64,000 nt of DNA from Pagrus major. Taxonomy: Eukaryota; Chordata; Actinopteri; Spariformes; Sparidae. Position numbers and translations under genes: made by a program. Under the pieces are notes generated by a model that worked only from the letters and a program-made list of their open reading frames with translations, was not told where the DNA came from and ran no database searches. This document shows, piece after piece, positions 1 through 29,950 of the stretch (position 1 is the stretch's first letter; every line of letters starts with the position of its first letter). Location: the NCBI RefSeq assembly GCF_040436345.1, contig NC_133219.1:23906709-23970708 (forward strand), read 5' to 3'.

Positions 1-750
1 GAATAACTTTATTCTAATATCTTTGGCATTTCCCGCACTGCGACAGGCCTTTTTAACAACAGACATGTTGACTTGTTATGGTAGGAAAAGCGCAGGTGTT
101 ACTAACAACATTAACAACGGCTCGCTTATATTCAGGTATCCCAGTGAGCCGTGACAGCGTGACAGTGAGTCAGCATGCACTGAAACCACAGCAGCTGAAG
201 GGAATTCTTCGGTATTCACATCTGTGCATTTCAAACTGTCACATGTCAGCAACATAACACAATACAGATCAATCTGCAGCCAGCTAGCACAGGCAAATTC
301 TGTGTATGTTAATGTCAGTCATATCCCAATAAGCACAGGATGGATCAGATTCTCCAGAGGATGAATCCTAACATCTGTGGTGATTTCGAGTCGCCCGTAG
401 CTCAAAAATTACATTTGTTCCACTCTTCTTTCTTTCTTCTCTTCTCTTCTCTTCACCTTTCTTAGCTGTACTTTCAGAGTAATGCTATCATGGCATTCTG
501 AGATTAACATAAAAAATACATGCTAAAGTTTTTTCAAATGTTTTTAACTTGGTGAAGTTACTTAAGGCCTAGACTGATCAAATGTGGACGAAATGTGGAG
601 CTGAGCCCGACCAGCTGAGTGATGTCCTAAAATATCCTCTGTACAGACAATTAACTCTTTATTTAGATAACAACAAACAAGGCTTTTTCTCTAGTGCCAC
701 CCCGAGGGTAAACTTTACTTTATTCTTGTTATTTGTTGCATTGGGTGCAG
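1..750. other. Upstream flank / 5' non-coding part of ikbkb
   Basis: No open frame here matches a family I recognise. A long CT-rich tract at about 420-466 is followed by AG dinucleotides, so a non-coding exon could start there, but nothing confirms it. Position 750 ends in a good splice acceptor (GGTGCAG) 17 bases before the ikbkb start codon. The coding exon is therefore not the first exon, and the ikbkb promoter lies upstream in this stretch or before the window. Confidence 0.5.
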
Positions 751-767
751 GACCAGCTGAGGAGGCC

Positions 768-18904
<18,137 letters not shown>

Positions 18905-20657
18905 ACTGGATTTCATTCTCTGCTTACATGTGGTACTCTGCTGCCTCTGTGTGGATGCGATGTCAAACTACATGAGGCTTTTTTAACAATGTGAATTGGG
19001 TAATTAGCTGCTGGCACATATTTCCTGAATGAGATTAGGGAGTAGGTGACATTGTAAAAGAGGAAAATGAATGACCACCTATAATCTGTTCTATGTCTGA
19101 TTAGGATTAAAGCAGGATCTTATTTATTTACATGTTAGTAATTTTAACAAAATATAAAATATGTTTTGGGATAAATTGCACTTCATTATGCACAAATCTG
19201 CCATAACATTGATAACATGAAGCATATCAGATGATCGTAACACACAAACCATTCAGACTCCCACTCAGAACTCGAGGCGTCATGATTTCAAATTTCAAAT
19301 CAAAATTCAAGCATTTGATTTCAATTAATGATCTCAAACACAGGATCTGTTGATCTTTACAAACCAGATCAAATCAAGACATGACAGTCTGACAAAAGCC
19401 AGGCTGTCAGTGCTGAAAAAAAAAGATTTGAAATTAAAAAAGAATGGAGTCGCGACCCTAAAATCAAAAGTCAAATTCAGGGTTTGGAGAAACGTGACAA
19501 CCCGAGTCAGAACCTACCTGAATGTTACAGTGTTACAGTCTCTCTTACACACATGAAAACAATTTTTGTTGTAGAATTGAGAAAATTCATGAATGTAAAT
19601 AATGTTTTTAAAAAAGCGTTTCTCTTATGTTCTGAAACTATATAATTTAGTCACATTTGCTTCACCATGTTTGGTCAGCTTTTACCAGAAAACTACAGAT
19701 CACACTTTAAAACAGGGTTTTAGTCAGATTCTAAAGTTATCTCTGCTTAACTGTGTTATGAGCCTCAGTGTAAATGTATATCTGTTTTTGTGTTTCTCAG
19801 TGGACCATTAAATTTTCTATTGCTAATTTGATTGTAATAAGAAAATATTTTTACAATATTTGGACATTTATAACTGTAAAAAATGACTGTTTTAACTGCA
19901 TGCTGATTGTATGACTGTTACCTTTTCTTTTCTTTTTTACATATACTGAAATAACATGAAGGGTGGACACAATAACAGGAACACTTGCACAATATGGTGC
20001 AGTCTAGCATCCCTGCAATAATTAGTAAGTGTAGATAATTGAGTGTTGTGGAGCTCATAATGCAAAATTAATGTTGAGACTGTGTCAGAGATTGGGTACG
20101 ACACAAACACACAATCATATCTTATTACTCTTTTGATTTGGTCGAATATGGCAACAAAAAACATTTGATTTATGGTCTAAACTTCATCAACATCAAGTTC
20201 ATGGCTTGTAGCAATACTGTGAAAATAGCTAAAATTATATTTTTAATGGACTAGTGTGTAGGGTTTAGTGGCATCTAGTGGTAGGGTTGTAGATTGCAAC
20301 CAGCTGAACACCCCCTCATCTCATCCTCTCCACCAAAGTACATGAAAGGCCCTCCGTAGAACCAGTGTTTGGTTTGTCTGTTGTGGGCTACTGTAGAAAC
20401 ATGGTGGAGTCCCAACTACTCAGACAGTCTTTACTGTATATAGATCATATAAAATTAACTGTGATATCTTGCTTATTTCTGTACATACTGTATGCTGTTA
20501 AGATTGTGACAATGTCTTCTAAATAACAGAATGTTTGTATCTTGAATACAGTATTTTACTGTAGGTGATGTTTTCATCCTTGCCTGTTTCATGTCGACCA
20601 AAGTAGAAAAAAAAAATTAAAAAACACAAATCCATCAAGACATAGTGTTTAACAATC
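18905..20657. other. ikbkb 3' region and convergent intergenic gap
   Basis: Follows the ikbkb stop and runs to the vdac3 polyadenylation signal on the other strand. It is AT-rich and has no convincing gene. ATTAAA hexamers at about 19106 and 19806 are the only candidate ikbkb polyadenylation signals; I see no AATAAA on the + strand. The two genes end tail to tail, so their 3' ends may lie close together or overlap. Confidence 0.6.
20244..20415. repeat. MITE-like element, family A, truncated copy
   Basis: Starts TGGACTAGTGTGTAGGGTTTA, which matches the left end of the copy at 1399. It continues with GTGGCATCTAGTGGTAGG and TTTGGTTTGTCTGTTGTGGGC, and then loses similarity without a recognisable right end. 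It lies between the ikbkb and vdac3 3' ends. Confidence 0.65.
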
Positions 20658-20663
20658 TTTATT
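20658..20663 (-). other. Candidate vdac3 polyadenylation signal
   Basis: AATAAA on the minus strand, about 0.9 kb after the vdac3 stop codon. A second AATAAA at 21195-21200 would give a shorter 3' UTR. Both are plausible from position alone. Confidence 0.55.
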
Positions 20664-21574
20664 CCGTTAATTCAATAAAATCAGTTTGAGGTCCTAACTG
20701 TTGACTAACTCTCCTATACAAAGCACAGCACAGATAAAGTGAAATGTAGTGGTAAAGGCTGAACAGGTACAGGACACAAAACGAGACGAGACAAAGAGGT
20801 GACATGGAGTTCCAAATCGCCATCGGCCCTTTTACCAAACAGGTCCTGAAAAATAGACTTTTAGGCAACTGAAGGTCCACAGTTTATAACTGTGTTTCTG
20901 AGGTCAAATGGTGGAATCAAAGTCAGTCCACTAAGTCTGAGAAGGATTGGCCGCTCTTTGTCTTTTCTGCTTAATTCTCTCCAGCTTTTATTGCATCTGT
21001 TTTCAATCACTGTACTTGTCAATACAGAACTTCCCTCTCGCCTTGAAAGCATGCAACAAAACCACAATATACCAAAACAGACAACCTCTAATAATCCTAT
21101 TAATGTCTAAAACCCAGAGTATATCTGAACAAAATGAGCCGACCACGCAGTTCAAATAAGAAGGTGCTTCAAAGAATACAGATATGACACATTGTTTATT
21201 AAAAGTGCACTTTGTCTGATCAAACTGGTCATAAGTAGCACATTATTTGGAGTTGAACAGTTTTGCATGAATTACCTGCTTGACAAGTCTGTTCTTTTGG
21301 TGTATTCTGACAATATTTGTTTGTAGAACCTGTAAATAATGTAAAATATAACCAACACAACATGATGCTTGACTCCTTTAAAGGTACAGTACTGGAGGTT
21401 CTTGAGGCTGTTTGGGGTTTAAGGGTTAAGGCCAAAGAATGTGTGCATATGTGTGTAGGACTCAGAGGGAAGGTGTGTTTACGCGTCGCTGAGTGGACCT
21501 TTGTGGTGTTTTCACATTTGGGCTCTTTATTCTTCTCCTGTGTTGCTCTCCTCCTCCGTCCTCCCATCGAATCT

Positions 21575-24397
21575 TTACGCCTCCAGCTCGAATCCCAGTC
21601 CGATTTTGTGTCCACCACCGTTCACGTTCTTCCCGTCAATCAGACCTGAGAGGGTGAGCTTCACACCTGCAGGGACACGTGTCAGATTATGTATCAAGTA
21701 ACCGTGCTCATGGTCTTTGGATTGTTGTCACATAAAACAGTGGAAAAAAAACAGACAATCAGCTAACCTGGCCTGAGGGTTTGTGTGTATCCAACTCCAA
21801 CAAGGCAGGCGTTGTCAACTTTGGTCTGTGGGGAGAAATAAAAACATGAACAGGTGAGATAATCAGGGTTCACAGCATTAGGAGAGTAGACAGATGAAAA
21901 GTGGGATTCATATACATAATCTATATCATGCAGATAACACACATTCATGTCCCCCTCAGTATGAATTGTTATAACTTGGTGATCCCCTGACTTTCTGTTT
22001 TCTCTGAAATTTAAATGTATAATTCGTTATGCACTGCAGTCATTGTCACTGCCAACCCTAGTGATGAGTGTATTTATCATCTTAGATGTGTCCATGATGT
22101 TTTTAAAGTCAGTTCTTACAGACAGAGAGGCATCCTTATCCAGCTGATATTTGGCTCCAATTCCAAAGCGTGTGTTGTTGCTGCCAGCTGTCCAGGCCAG
22201 TTGGACAGCTGTCTCCAAGTTGCTGTTCACCTTCTGGTAAATGGAGCCACCAAACTCTGTGCCGTCATTACTGAAATACAACACAGATACAAAACGTGGA
22301 GATTAGCAGAAGTGGAGATTAATTAAAACTGTTTGTTTCATTGGGGGTAAAAGCTTCCTCTCTCATGGTTGCCCTCATCCAAAGTATCACTTCCATTTCC
22401 TGCCTCTGTTTACTGTGATTCAATGACTCACACGCTGGTGTGAAGCTGGAAGTCACCAGCCTTGTATCCCAGGGCAAAGTTGTTCTTTGTCAGTTTAGAT
22501 TTGGCAGTGTCAAACGCCAACTGGTAGCCAGCCAGCCAGCCCTCGTAACCCAGCACGGCAGCTGCATGGACGGTGGGACCGGCCATGTCGAAGTCCAGGT
22601 CGCAGCCCACATTGGCGTAGTCACGCTTGTAGCCAGTCTTCAGCTTGGCACTCTTCTTACTACAGAAGGAAGAACAAGGAAAGAAAATGGGACAGTCATT
22701 TACTTACTGTATTAATAATATGTTGATAATCTACATCTGTACTGATTGACTTATTAAAGACACTGCTCTTACCCGGTGTTTGGCACAAATGATGTGTCCA
22801 GACTGAGCTTCAGGCCCTTAGCCAGCTACAGATAAACAAACAGACGGAAGACAAAGAATGAGCTAATGGTATATTTGAAATATATTGAATTTTAAAACAT
22901 TTTTAAACACGTAAAATTATTAATCTCGTGTTTGTTGACCCACCTGGTCCTCCATGGTGATTTCTGTGGTGAGAGTGTTGTCTGTGTTCCATTTCTGGCT
23001 GAAGTTGAGGCCGAGGTCCTTCACTTTGTACTTGGTCTCCAGGTGGCCTCCGGACTTCCCTGTGTCGGTGTTGTTGGAGCCGGAGGTGGCAAACTCCTAC
23101 AAAAGAGGGATGGCGTGATGAGGGGGGAGATGGAAATGGAAAATGAGGTGGGACAGGAAGCAGAAATAGTCACGTTAGGGCACAACTACAGAAGCTAGAG
23201 GAAGAAGAGGCGAGAAAGCATACAGGGAGAAAAACAAAGACGAAGGAAACAAGCATCACTTCTCTGCTTTTCCTCTGCCACACACAATCCTTCTCAGGTT
23301 TGTATGGCTGGTTATTAAAAAGAAGAACTACACTTTTAAGCTGGAGAAATGAGTTGGGAGGGAAAACTGAAAATATAGGCAGGACTGTGAAGGAGAGGTT
23401 GGTTGTAAGTGTGTTTGCCGATCAGTGCTGCAGTGGGGCTAATGGCGTCATTTGGATGAGCTACCGCACACATCGTCTACACACAAACTGGTATCACTGG
23501 CTTACCCTGCAGTGCACCTGTGTTTAATCATTACATATGCACACACGCTCTCTCTTACCATCTGACAGGGACGCCCAAGGAAGAAAGCAGAAAGAGAAAG
23601 AGAGAAGAGAGAAAGTTAGGGAGAACCACACCGAGTTTACATGCGGAAAAATGTACCGCTCACTGTAAATATGACAAGCAGAGCGACAGAAAGCGGAAAC
23701 CTGTGAGGGAATATTGTTATGTATGTTTGTTTCAATGCGGCATGTGGGAAACTGTATGCCAGCGTTCATTATGGTTTTTACCATGGCAACAGGTTTACAG
23801 CATGACTGGAGCAAACTAAACATAGACTGGCACTTTTTCCCAACATGTTGCTTGAGGGAAGAGAGTAAGGCGCAGACTTGTCAGGCAGACAGTGTTAGTC
23901 CGCTGACTCTGTCGATTAGACTGATACATGTCAGGCAGCAAACACACTTTGACAGGAAGTGCTGTGAGGTCTTGAGTCAGCCATCTGATCTACACCACAG
24001 CGTGCTGAGACAGAGGCCTCAACATGAAACTGAAAAACGTCAGGCGAACAGAGACAACTGCAGTACTTACAACACCACTCTGGGACTTGGTCTTAACATC
24101 GAGCTTCAGAGTCCCGTAGCCTGGGGAGGAAGGACATGAGGGAATTCAAAAGAACAGAAAGAGTGGAAAAATAACTTGCAGCATAACAGCTGCAGCAAAA
24201 ACAAACTGTTTACGTTTAAAGTGACAGAGCAAACTAAACGTTCTCTAATGTCACTTGTGCTTGAGCAAAAATAAAATATCATCATCAAATCAAAACTATG
24301 TGTATAATTTGAGAGAAGTTGTTGAGTTACCAAAGCCCTTGCTGAAGATGTCTTTGGCAGATTTCCCCAAATCGGCGTATGCAGGAGGGACGGCCAT
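21575..24397 (-). CDS. vdac3: Voltage-dependent anion channel, VDAC3 type
   Basis: Beta-barrel porin of the mitochondrial outer membrane that passes ATP, ADP and other metabolites. Coding exons in order of transcription: 24397-24331, 24120-24071, 23096-22944, 22825-22773, 22659-22432, 22270-22120, 21825-21768, 21666-21575. They total 852 nt, 283 aa, the usual VDAC length. Visible: an N-terminal helix region beginning [16 protein letters not shown], the GLK nucleotide motif in [34 protein letters not shown], and a C-terminal beta signal ending GFELEA. The N-terminus looks like VDAC1. I call VDAC3 because of the neighbours ikbkb and polb, and because the V39/E40 exon junction holds an ATG micro-exon as in mammalian VDAC3. 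Only two cysteines are encoded, far fewer than in mammalian VDAC3. An acceptor at 24403-24405 shows a separate 5' UTR exon upstream. Confidence 0.93.
23559..23561 (-). CDS. vdac3: Candidate 3-nt alternative micro-exon (ATG) of vdac3
   Basis: On the minus strand the sequence is a long CT-rich tract, then CCTGTCAG, ATG, GTAAGAGAG. The trinucleotide is thus flanked by a strong acceptor and a strong donor. It lies in the intron between the exon ending at codon V39 (24071) and the exon starting at E40 (23096). That junction is phase 0, so inclusion would add one methionine and keep the frame (284 aa). Mammalian VDAC3 is known to have an alternatively used 3-base ATG exon at this same codon junction. 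Confidence 0.75.
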
Positions 24398-24402
24398 TGT
24401 GC

Positions 24403-27400
24403 CTGAGGAAACAGACACGCATGTTAAATTTCTTCACAACAACAAAACACTCATACAAATACACACTGCATTAAAGGGATACCCCAGCAGATCAGTAGTA
24501 CTTCCGTAAACTTGGAGGACTCACAAGGGACAATAAAAAAAGACAACAGTCAAAATTGGTGCTGCAAAGGCTGAATGCCCTGTCTTTTGTAGCCCCTAGC
24601 ATGAGTGGGTGGCTACATCTCCCATAATGCAACTCTAGTGTGTCTTTCATTTCATACCAATTAAACACCTATATATTTCACACTAAGACAGATGTTCTGT
24701 TAAAAAGTATTTAGTCTTGAGACCTAACTTTTCTCAGACTTATCTCAGGCTCCATCCAGTGTTGCAATAAGTATTGTAGAACAGAGTATTACACCCAATG
24801 ATGAGCAAACTTATAATACATAATTTACACACTTTTAAGCCGAAAAATCTTCACTGTAGTCAGCTTGCACCTTCTCTGAAGTGGGAGCACAAGCTCAACC
24901 ACGCGTTGAGAGTGTTAGTATTATCTATTCAAAACAATTTGGGATTCCAGTTTCCAGTTGTTTTTTTAACGTTGTAAGTCCTTTGCCACTTACATTTTTT
25001 AGGAGAATGCTGCAATGCTTTGCTGACTACTACAAATTTCACCTGACTTTCCATCAGCGTAGGGGTGAGTAGATAATGACTTACTTTTCTTTTTTGGGTG
25101 AACTTATCCTTTACCTTAACATGCAAAATCAGTTGAATGCCGGTTCAAATCAAAATCTGAGAACAAATGCTACAAACAAATACAAGCTGAATACACATAG
25201 AGCTCTGCACCTTTGTGGAAGCTGAGCAGTGCGACGCAGAGAGCACTTCTGAGACCACAAACACATGTAAAGTACTAGAAGCGCACATAAAGCATCGCAG
25301 GTAGCGTTTTCTACCGATTTTTACCAAAAGAAACCCCAAAAAACAGTATACACATCAGTATCAGTACTATTTGTCTCCTTTGGGAAACCCTCACCATCTG
25401 GAAGGGGGCCTGCCTGGGTGCTCGTGATATACAGCTTCTCTCCTCCCCCTCTTTCTTCCATGTGAACCCTATTGATTGCCTGGCAGCAGTCCATTAGCAA
25501 GCAGCAGAGGTTGTTAAACTAATGGGACGGATTCTCTACGAGTAAGGGACTAAAAACGAACTGTAGCAAATATTTTAAAAGATCACACAACCATCCAATA
25601 GAGAAATTTTGCTGCAAGACTGTATTTCAACATTATTAACATCACCATTATGCTGTGCTTGTGAAGGAAAAGAGATATAATACGTATGATGTGTAAAGAA
25701 ATACTGTGCAGGCCAATGCAGCAGAGCTAACCTAAGCAGAAGCAGGGTTGGTTAGTCAGCACTACTGTACCACTTCTGCACACCACTGCACTGCACCGGG
25801 CTTCAGACAGTCATCAGGGTCCCCTGGGTCAGTGTGTGTGTGCACACTCTCTGAGTGTGTGTGAAGACGACATTTTTGACAAGGTGACATTGCATGACCC
25901 TTCAGAATATCCTGCATCCGCTCATAACCTCAAGCTGGGTTTAATGTTTAACTACTGACAGTTCCTTTCTGGGCTTTCACCCTGCTGCTCCGTCCTCCAT
26001 TAATCTGACCAGTCACATCTTATCTGCAGAGGATGGAGATGAGACTGTGCTTAGGGTAATGAAACCACTATAGGCTAATTAACCCATGATTGTGCCAGTG
26101 CAGAAATCTAAATGAAATCAAACACAGTGGAATTGACAATGGGTTCACAAGATAAATGTTACTGCAACCAAAGCTCAATCCAGGGACCCTGATGACGCGT
26201 CATATGTCTCTCTCTACACACACCCCCCCACTCACCATGTCCCTTGGGTGCGTGGTGATGACATGCCACACATTGGTCTTTGTTCTCTGCCTGCTTGCCT
26301 TTTCCTGTCTTGTCCTGCTGCACCACACTTCCCACTCCTTTTTCTTCCATGTCTCTTCAGAGGAGGGAAGTGCCATGAAGAACAACAGAAAACTTTGGAA
26401 AGTAGTCCTGCACTGTTTTGACAGCAACCGTGCTCTATTTGTGGCCTTCGTGTGCAGCTTCTGTGTATATTAGCATGTTTCTTTAGCATGCAGTCAGAGC
26501 TCAGAGCTCAGAGGTTGCCTTTATACGCAGGGAATTGACCAAATATTGCATCACCTTGTACAGTATGTGCAGAGGCCAGCAGATGATGAACGCATGTACT
26601 TTGTGCACAGCATTAGAACATGATAAGGCCTGTGTACGACCCTTGTATGGCACTGAGAGATGGCATTTTTATCAGACCAAGAATACTGATCAGCTTGAAT
26701 AAAGGGTTCTTGTACAAGAGCACAGAAAACTCAGCACATCACCCAGGTAGGCACCTGTCCATAAGTATTACATCAACAGGACATTAAAGCAGCTGTGATG
26801 CAACTTTGTCATGCACCCCTCGCATGACAACTATAGGAAAGATGAGCAAAGTCCTATAAGTACATTAGTCCCTCTTGCTCTAAGCCCTGAAAACTTTGTT
26901 TTAAGTCGTAACTATTTCTTAATAACATTAAATATTCATGATTGAATAAGTGACAGTCAGAGCTGAAGATTGGAATACATTTTTATATTTTTTGAAGCTG
27001 AAAAAAATTTGAAAAAAAAAAGGTTTTTTTTTGTCACTTTGGCGCAAGTGTGGTAACAAAACATTAACATATCATCAACTTTAAAGTTGAAATGGTGAAC
27101 TTGAGTGCAGGCAGTCACTTATTTGCACATCCAGCAGTTACAGAACAAATTTTTGAGTCATGTTTCTGGCCACATACCAAATGTAAGTCCAATATTCACT
27201 CTCTTTTAGCTCTGTTTTGTTCTCCACCAACTCCTAAGGGAAATATTTGGCTTTTTAGTTGCTCAGTGCTCCATTATGTTCACCAACTGGTCACTAAATG
27301 TGTCCGCCTGCTGTTTGAAGCTGGGTAGGTAGTGCACAGTGGGATTTTAAGAGCTGATAACAGCTGCCTGAAGCAGCCAAAAAAGCTATAAGCCAAGTTG

Positions 27401-27854
27401 TGCACTTGACAGCTTATTCATTAGCTGAAATTCACTGTGAAGCTCCTGAAAGCTGAGGGGAGCTGCAACGTTGTTCACATTATCATTTGATAAATTGTTA
27501 TTACATCAATATTAATTCCAGCTACTTTAAATTTAACACTCAAAAACTCAGTTGTCTTCCTCAGGAGTGTATGGATGTGGTTAGATGATAACTAACTGAC
27601 AGTTCAGGAAACTTAAGCAAGCTACCACACCTCTGTCATCAGACAATGTTGCTCAGACTAGTCTGATTGGTGCACGGAGGCTTGTGACACCACCTTTTTA
27701 CCAACTAAGCTCCACCCGCCTCAAACCAGTGAGAAAAACAAGGACAAAGCCAAAAATTCAGAAATCTCTCAAGTGATATAAACACATCTGATCAAACACT
27801 GCGTGATAAGAAATGGATTAAGAAAATACGCATTAAGGGTTTTTAAGATCTCCA

Positions 27855-27895
<41 letters not shown>

Positions 27896-29837
27896 CCTGC
27901 TCTCCATTTCTCTACGTGACTATGTGCCAGCTGACCTGCATTTTGCTGACCACGTGCAATTCCTGGACTCTCTTTGTCATTTCACCTCCTCCTCCACCAC
28001 ATATTCCATTTTTGACCCTCCTCGCCTTCGTCCCTCAGTCTCGACACTCTGCTCTATATTTAGCTCAGGTGAACCCAACACTACAACGCATGTGACTTGG
28101 GTTTTTAACGTGTGTCCTCCTCCAGGTTCAGCCTATCAAAGCCCCTATGAATATGGATTTATTTGTCTGTATTGTACATCCACGCTGTATTTATATACAA
28201 ACACACTTTCATCAGCTGCAACCAGATGACAGCTTTGACCGAGCTCAAAGGTCAAAATGACATCCATAAACAACAGAGGTATGTGAAAGGAAAAATGGTG
28301 AGCACACAAACAACAAGATGGAGGTTATGGTTGTAAGCAATCAATTGACAATTTTGAACACTATCTTTGAAACAAAAGTCTGTGTTTTTCCATGCTGGTC
28401 CTACATGGATAACCCTGTTTTATGTGCTTGCAGTAATTTATGACTTGTGTACATAAATGTTGTGACATGGTGATTTTCTACTTAATAAATGTCTAATCAA
28501 TCATGAAATTGGTATGTGTTATTCCTTCGTCTTACTATTTAAACACCTCACAAGATTAGCAATAACTTTGACATCTATTCAATAACTGAATAGCAGCAAG
28601 AATGTATCAGTTTAATGACGATACACCCACTGCTAATGAACAGATACCGTACAAGAAAACTATAACATTGTGTAAACAGGCGGTTAACCAATACTGGCCG
28701 ACCCCTCAGATAAGGTGAAGTGTGTGTGGTAGGCCTATATAACGGGAGGAATGTGTGGGGTGCGAGATAAGGTCAAGAGCAGTCAAGTTACACTAAGACA
28801 ATTTATAGCTTGAATGTAAAGCTCATAAGGTAGTGATGTACGTGTTCCATAGTATGACCTGTTCAGAAGTCACGTCCAGTGAGATTCAAGGTGTGACAAC
28901 AGCTAGACTACAGCTGTGTGTAAGCACCTGTTTACCAGTGAGCGTGGTCCTTAAAATGCTTGTTGCATCATCCTGTGTTGTTATTAATCAGTTTGTCAGC
29001 TATGACACAGACCTTGTATCTGGACTTTGGACTTTTTGACTTTGGGCCTTATAGCCAATCTATTACCACAACTTCCCACCAGGGTCAGTTCTTAAAAAAA
29101 CAACTTAAATATTATGGGTTTCACTTTCACGTATTGCTCCCGGCTGACTGTAATGTTTAATTTGTTTTAGACTATAAATACTCAATGTGGGTCACAACCA
29201 CTCTGAGGCTGATGGGCGTGCGTAAAGGGGGCCGTGCCAAAACGCTCCTAGTTCTGTGGCTGTCCACGGACCCTGTGCTTCTAGACAAACAGATAAAACG
29301 TTTTAACAACATTTATGCCATCAAATTGCCTGGTCCCATAATTAGACGAGTATTTCTATTTGCCAGATGCGCCATGGTCGCCATTGTTCGTGCCTCTGTT
29401 GCCCGCTGATTGGTTACGAACACTGCAACAACTAACTTTTTCCAAACATAAAATCTTGTTTTTCAGCTGTGACTCTCTGGATGTTGCATTGCATTGGTAA
29501 AATAGGCTACTTTCTGACATTTATACAGAATGGGACTCCCGTTGTGCCCTCTGTCGCCTTCACATTTCACAGTTGGTCAGCAGGACTCTCTTTTTGGAGA
29601 TTAGTTTTCACACAGTTTACAGATGTGGATTTAAGCAAAACTACTGGTTTATACAAGCCTTGACTGGCATTAAAAGCCTAGCACAACCGCTGCTGCACTC
29701 CCACCCCTTTATGTGTGACTCATATCTCCCTGAGAGTCAAGCGACAACTGACAACAACTAGATCGTCCTGCAGAAAAGCCGACTTCAGACAATAACTTTA
29801 TGAAAATAAGAATTGGCCACAGTGTGTTATTTCTTAC
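24403..29837 (-). other. Long first intron of vdac3
   Basis: Runs between the inferred non-coding exon 1 and the ATG exon. It is AT-rich, with a CA microsatellite at 27860 and an A/T homopolymer region near 27000-27030. Open frames inside it (for example near 26156, 27924 and 29185) lack family similarity, splice support or consistent codon use. I see no further gene. Confidence 0.5.
27860..27890 (+). repeat. (CA)n microsatellite
   Basis: About 15 CA units in vdac3 intron 1. Confidence 0.95.
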
Positions 29838-29950
29838 CTTTATTTATGGGGCGGAGCGTGCAGAGTTTCTCGGCGCTGTTCGGTGCAGCGGGGCACAGTG
29901 AAGGAGACAGCAGAGACAAACACACTGAGCAGGCGCGACTCAGACCTCCG
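29838..29950 (-). promoter_or_regulatory. vdac3: Inferred non-coding exon 1 and core promoter of vdac3
   Basis: On the minus strand a GC-rich stretch ends with AAATAAAG followed by the donor GTAAGAAA (donor at 29837-29836). The GC content is well above the flanks, as for a CpG-type promoter. The transcription start is not determined; the upper bound given is a guess. It would splice to the acceptor just before the ATG exon at 24402. Confidence 0.55.

Noticed and set aside
21229-21649. Open frames on both strands after the vdac3 stop
   Set aside because: They overlap the vdac3 3' UTR and last exon in other frames; no recognisable protein.
22440-22715. + strand open frame of 91 residues
   Set aside because: Antisense to vdac3 exon 5.
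26156-26489. Overlapping + and minus frames inside vdac3 intron 1
   Set aside because: Frames are open on both strands with no family match; chance in a less AT-rich patch.
29185-29409. 74-residue + frame with a basic start
   Set aside because: No family similarity, no splice partner, lies in the vdac3 first intron.
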